Part shown: in pieces, positions 23,613 through 23,961 of the stretch
How positions within the stretch are numbered: the stretch's first letter is position 1
Layout of the letters: every line of letters begins with the position of its first letter
DNA from: Spirochaetia bacterium
GTDB taxonomy: Bacteria; Spirochaetota; Spirochaetia; Treponematales; Rectinemataceae
Direction of reading: 5' to 3'
NCBI GenBank assembly: GCA_021286925.1
Contig: JAJTBL010000003.1
Span: 1-23,961 of the forward strand
DNA length: 23,961 bases
Notes under the pieces: generated by a model
Seen by the model: the letters and a program-made list of their open reading frames with translations, nothing else
Told to the model about the DNA's origin: nothing
Databases searched by the model: none
Program-made: the position numbers and the translations under genes

Positions 23613-23961
23613 ATGATTGCAGGTATTGGCATCGATATAGTCCATGTAGACAGGATAGCTCATTGGATGGCCCAGGATGGGCTGATAGACCGGTTTTTTC
23701 ATCATGATGAAATAGAAGCGGCCCGGTCGCGAAAATCGGGAACCGCACTTTCGCTGGCGGCGCGCTTTGCGGCGAAGGAAGCTCTTGGCAAAGCCTTGGG
23801 TACCGGGCTGACCGGCATCAAACTCAAGGATATTCTGGTTAAAAACAATCACAACGGAAAACCGGAAATTTTTCTTGAAGGCACGGCGGCTCGGAAATTT
23901 GTCGAGTTTGGCGGCGGGATTATTCATTGCTCGCTCACACATGAAGGGGAAAACGCGGTAG
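23613..23961 (+). CDS. acpS: Holo-[acyl-carrier-protein] synthase, 3' end beyond window
   Basis: The visible 116 residues cover nearly all of a normal AcpS, which transfers phosphopantetheine from CoA to the acyl carrier protein. GIGIDIV (4-10, with Asp8) and RFAAKEALGKALGTG (51-65, with Glu56) carry the magnesium ligands; NGKPEIFLEG and IIHCSLTHEGENAV are the later signatures. ATG 23613 is preferred because AGGAG (23597-23601) lies 11 bases upstream and MIAGIGIDIV matches the usual N-terminus. ATG 23592, directly after the cdaR stop, would add seven residues and has no good ribosome site. The gene runs off the end of the window, probably only a few residues short. Confidence 0.95.
   Translation, partial: MIAGIGIDIVHVDRIAHWMAQDGLIDRFFHHDEIEAARSRKSGTALSLAARFAAKEALGKALGTGLTGIKLKDILVKNNHNGKPEIFLEGTAARKFVEFGGGIIHCSLTHEGENAV

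Noticed and set aside
1..23961. Phage, transposon, toxin-antitoxin, restriction or CRISPR system
   Set aside because: No integrase, transposase, Cas, methyltransferase or repeat array was found in any supported frame; AddAB is a housekeeping repair nuclease, not evidence of a defence island.

Overview
The window is a dense bacterial chromosomal segment with almost no spare sequence. Most adjacent genes overlap or sit a few bases apart. The likely source is a spirochaete of the Treponema/Spirochaeta type. This is an inference from the 588-residue alanyl-tRNA synthetase that lacks the C-terminal C-Ala domain, a short form I associate with spirochaetes (some other lineages also have it), and from the relaxed lipobox in the lytic transglycosylase. 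I see no phage, insertion sequence, CRISPR array, tRNA or rRNA. Most genes look like housekeeping or conserved accessory genes, so this is not an obvious mobile island.

Layout. (1) 2-1574, plus strand: the 3' part of a DUF2156 (PC-type) gene, then a sugar-nucleotidyltransferase-like gene that begins inside it. (2) 12498-1552, minus strand: five genes in overlapping register. They are a very large GH13 alpha-amylase-family protein, an AddB-type nuclease, an AddA-type helicase-nuclease and the two halves of a split chromate transporter. AddB and AddA are coupled by a TGATG junction and should form one recombination nuclease. The functional link to the amylase and the transporter is not apparent. 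(3) 12499-13291: a TetR regulator divergent from that operon, with both promoters and a small dyad between them. (4) 13315-14356: a lytic transglycosylase lipoprotein and a 303-base non-coding gap. (5) 14356-16472: a short one-domain asparaginase followed by a second TetR regulator, convergent with and overlapping an NAD-dependent epimerase. The epimerase promoter carries a TetR-like palindrome. (6) 16652-18418: alaS. A strong hairpin then separates it from a convergent conserved hypothetical gene. (7) 19052 to the window end, plus strand: dxs-folP-cdaA-cdaR(ybbR)-acpS, a compact operon joining isoprenoid precursor, folate, c-di-AMP and acyl-carrier-protein activation functions.

The points most worth checking are: apparent leaderless promoters, in which the -10 box ends 6 or 7 bases before an ATG with no Shine-Dalgarno (asparaginase, alaS and possibly the amylase gene); the Asn-Pro-Asp in place of Asn-His-Asp in the amylase, together with its unexplained C-terminal half; the odd five-gene operon; and the placement of cdaA-cdaR between folP and acpS.
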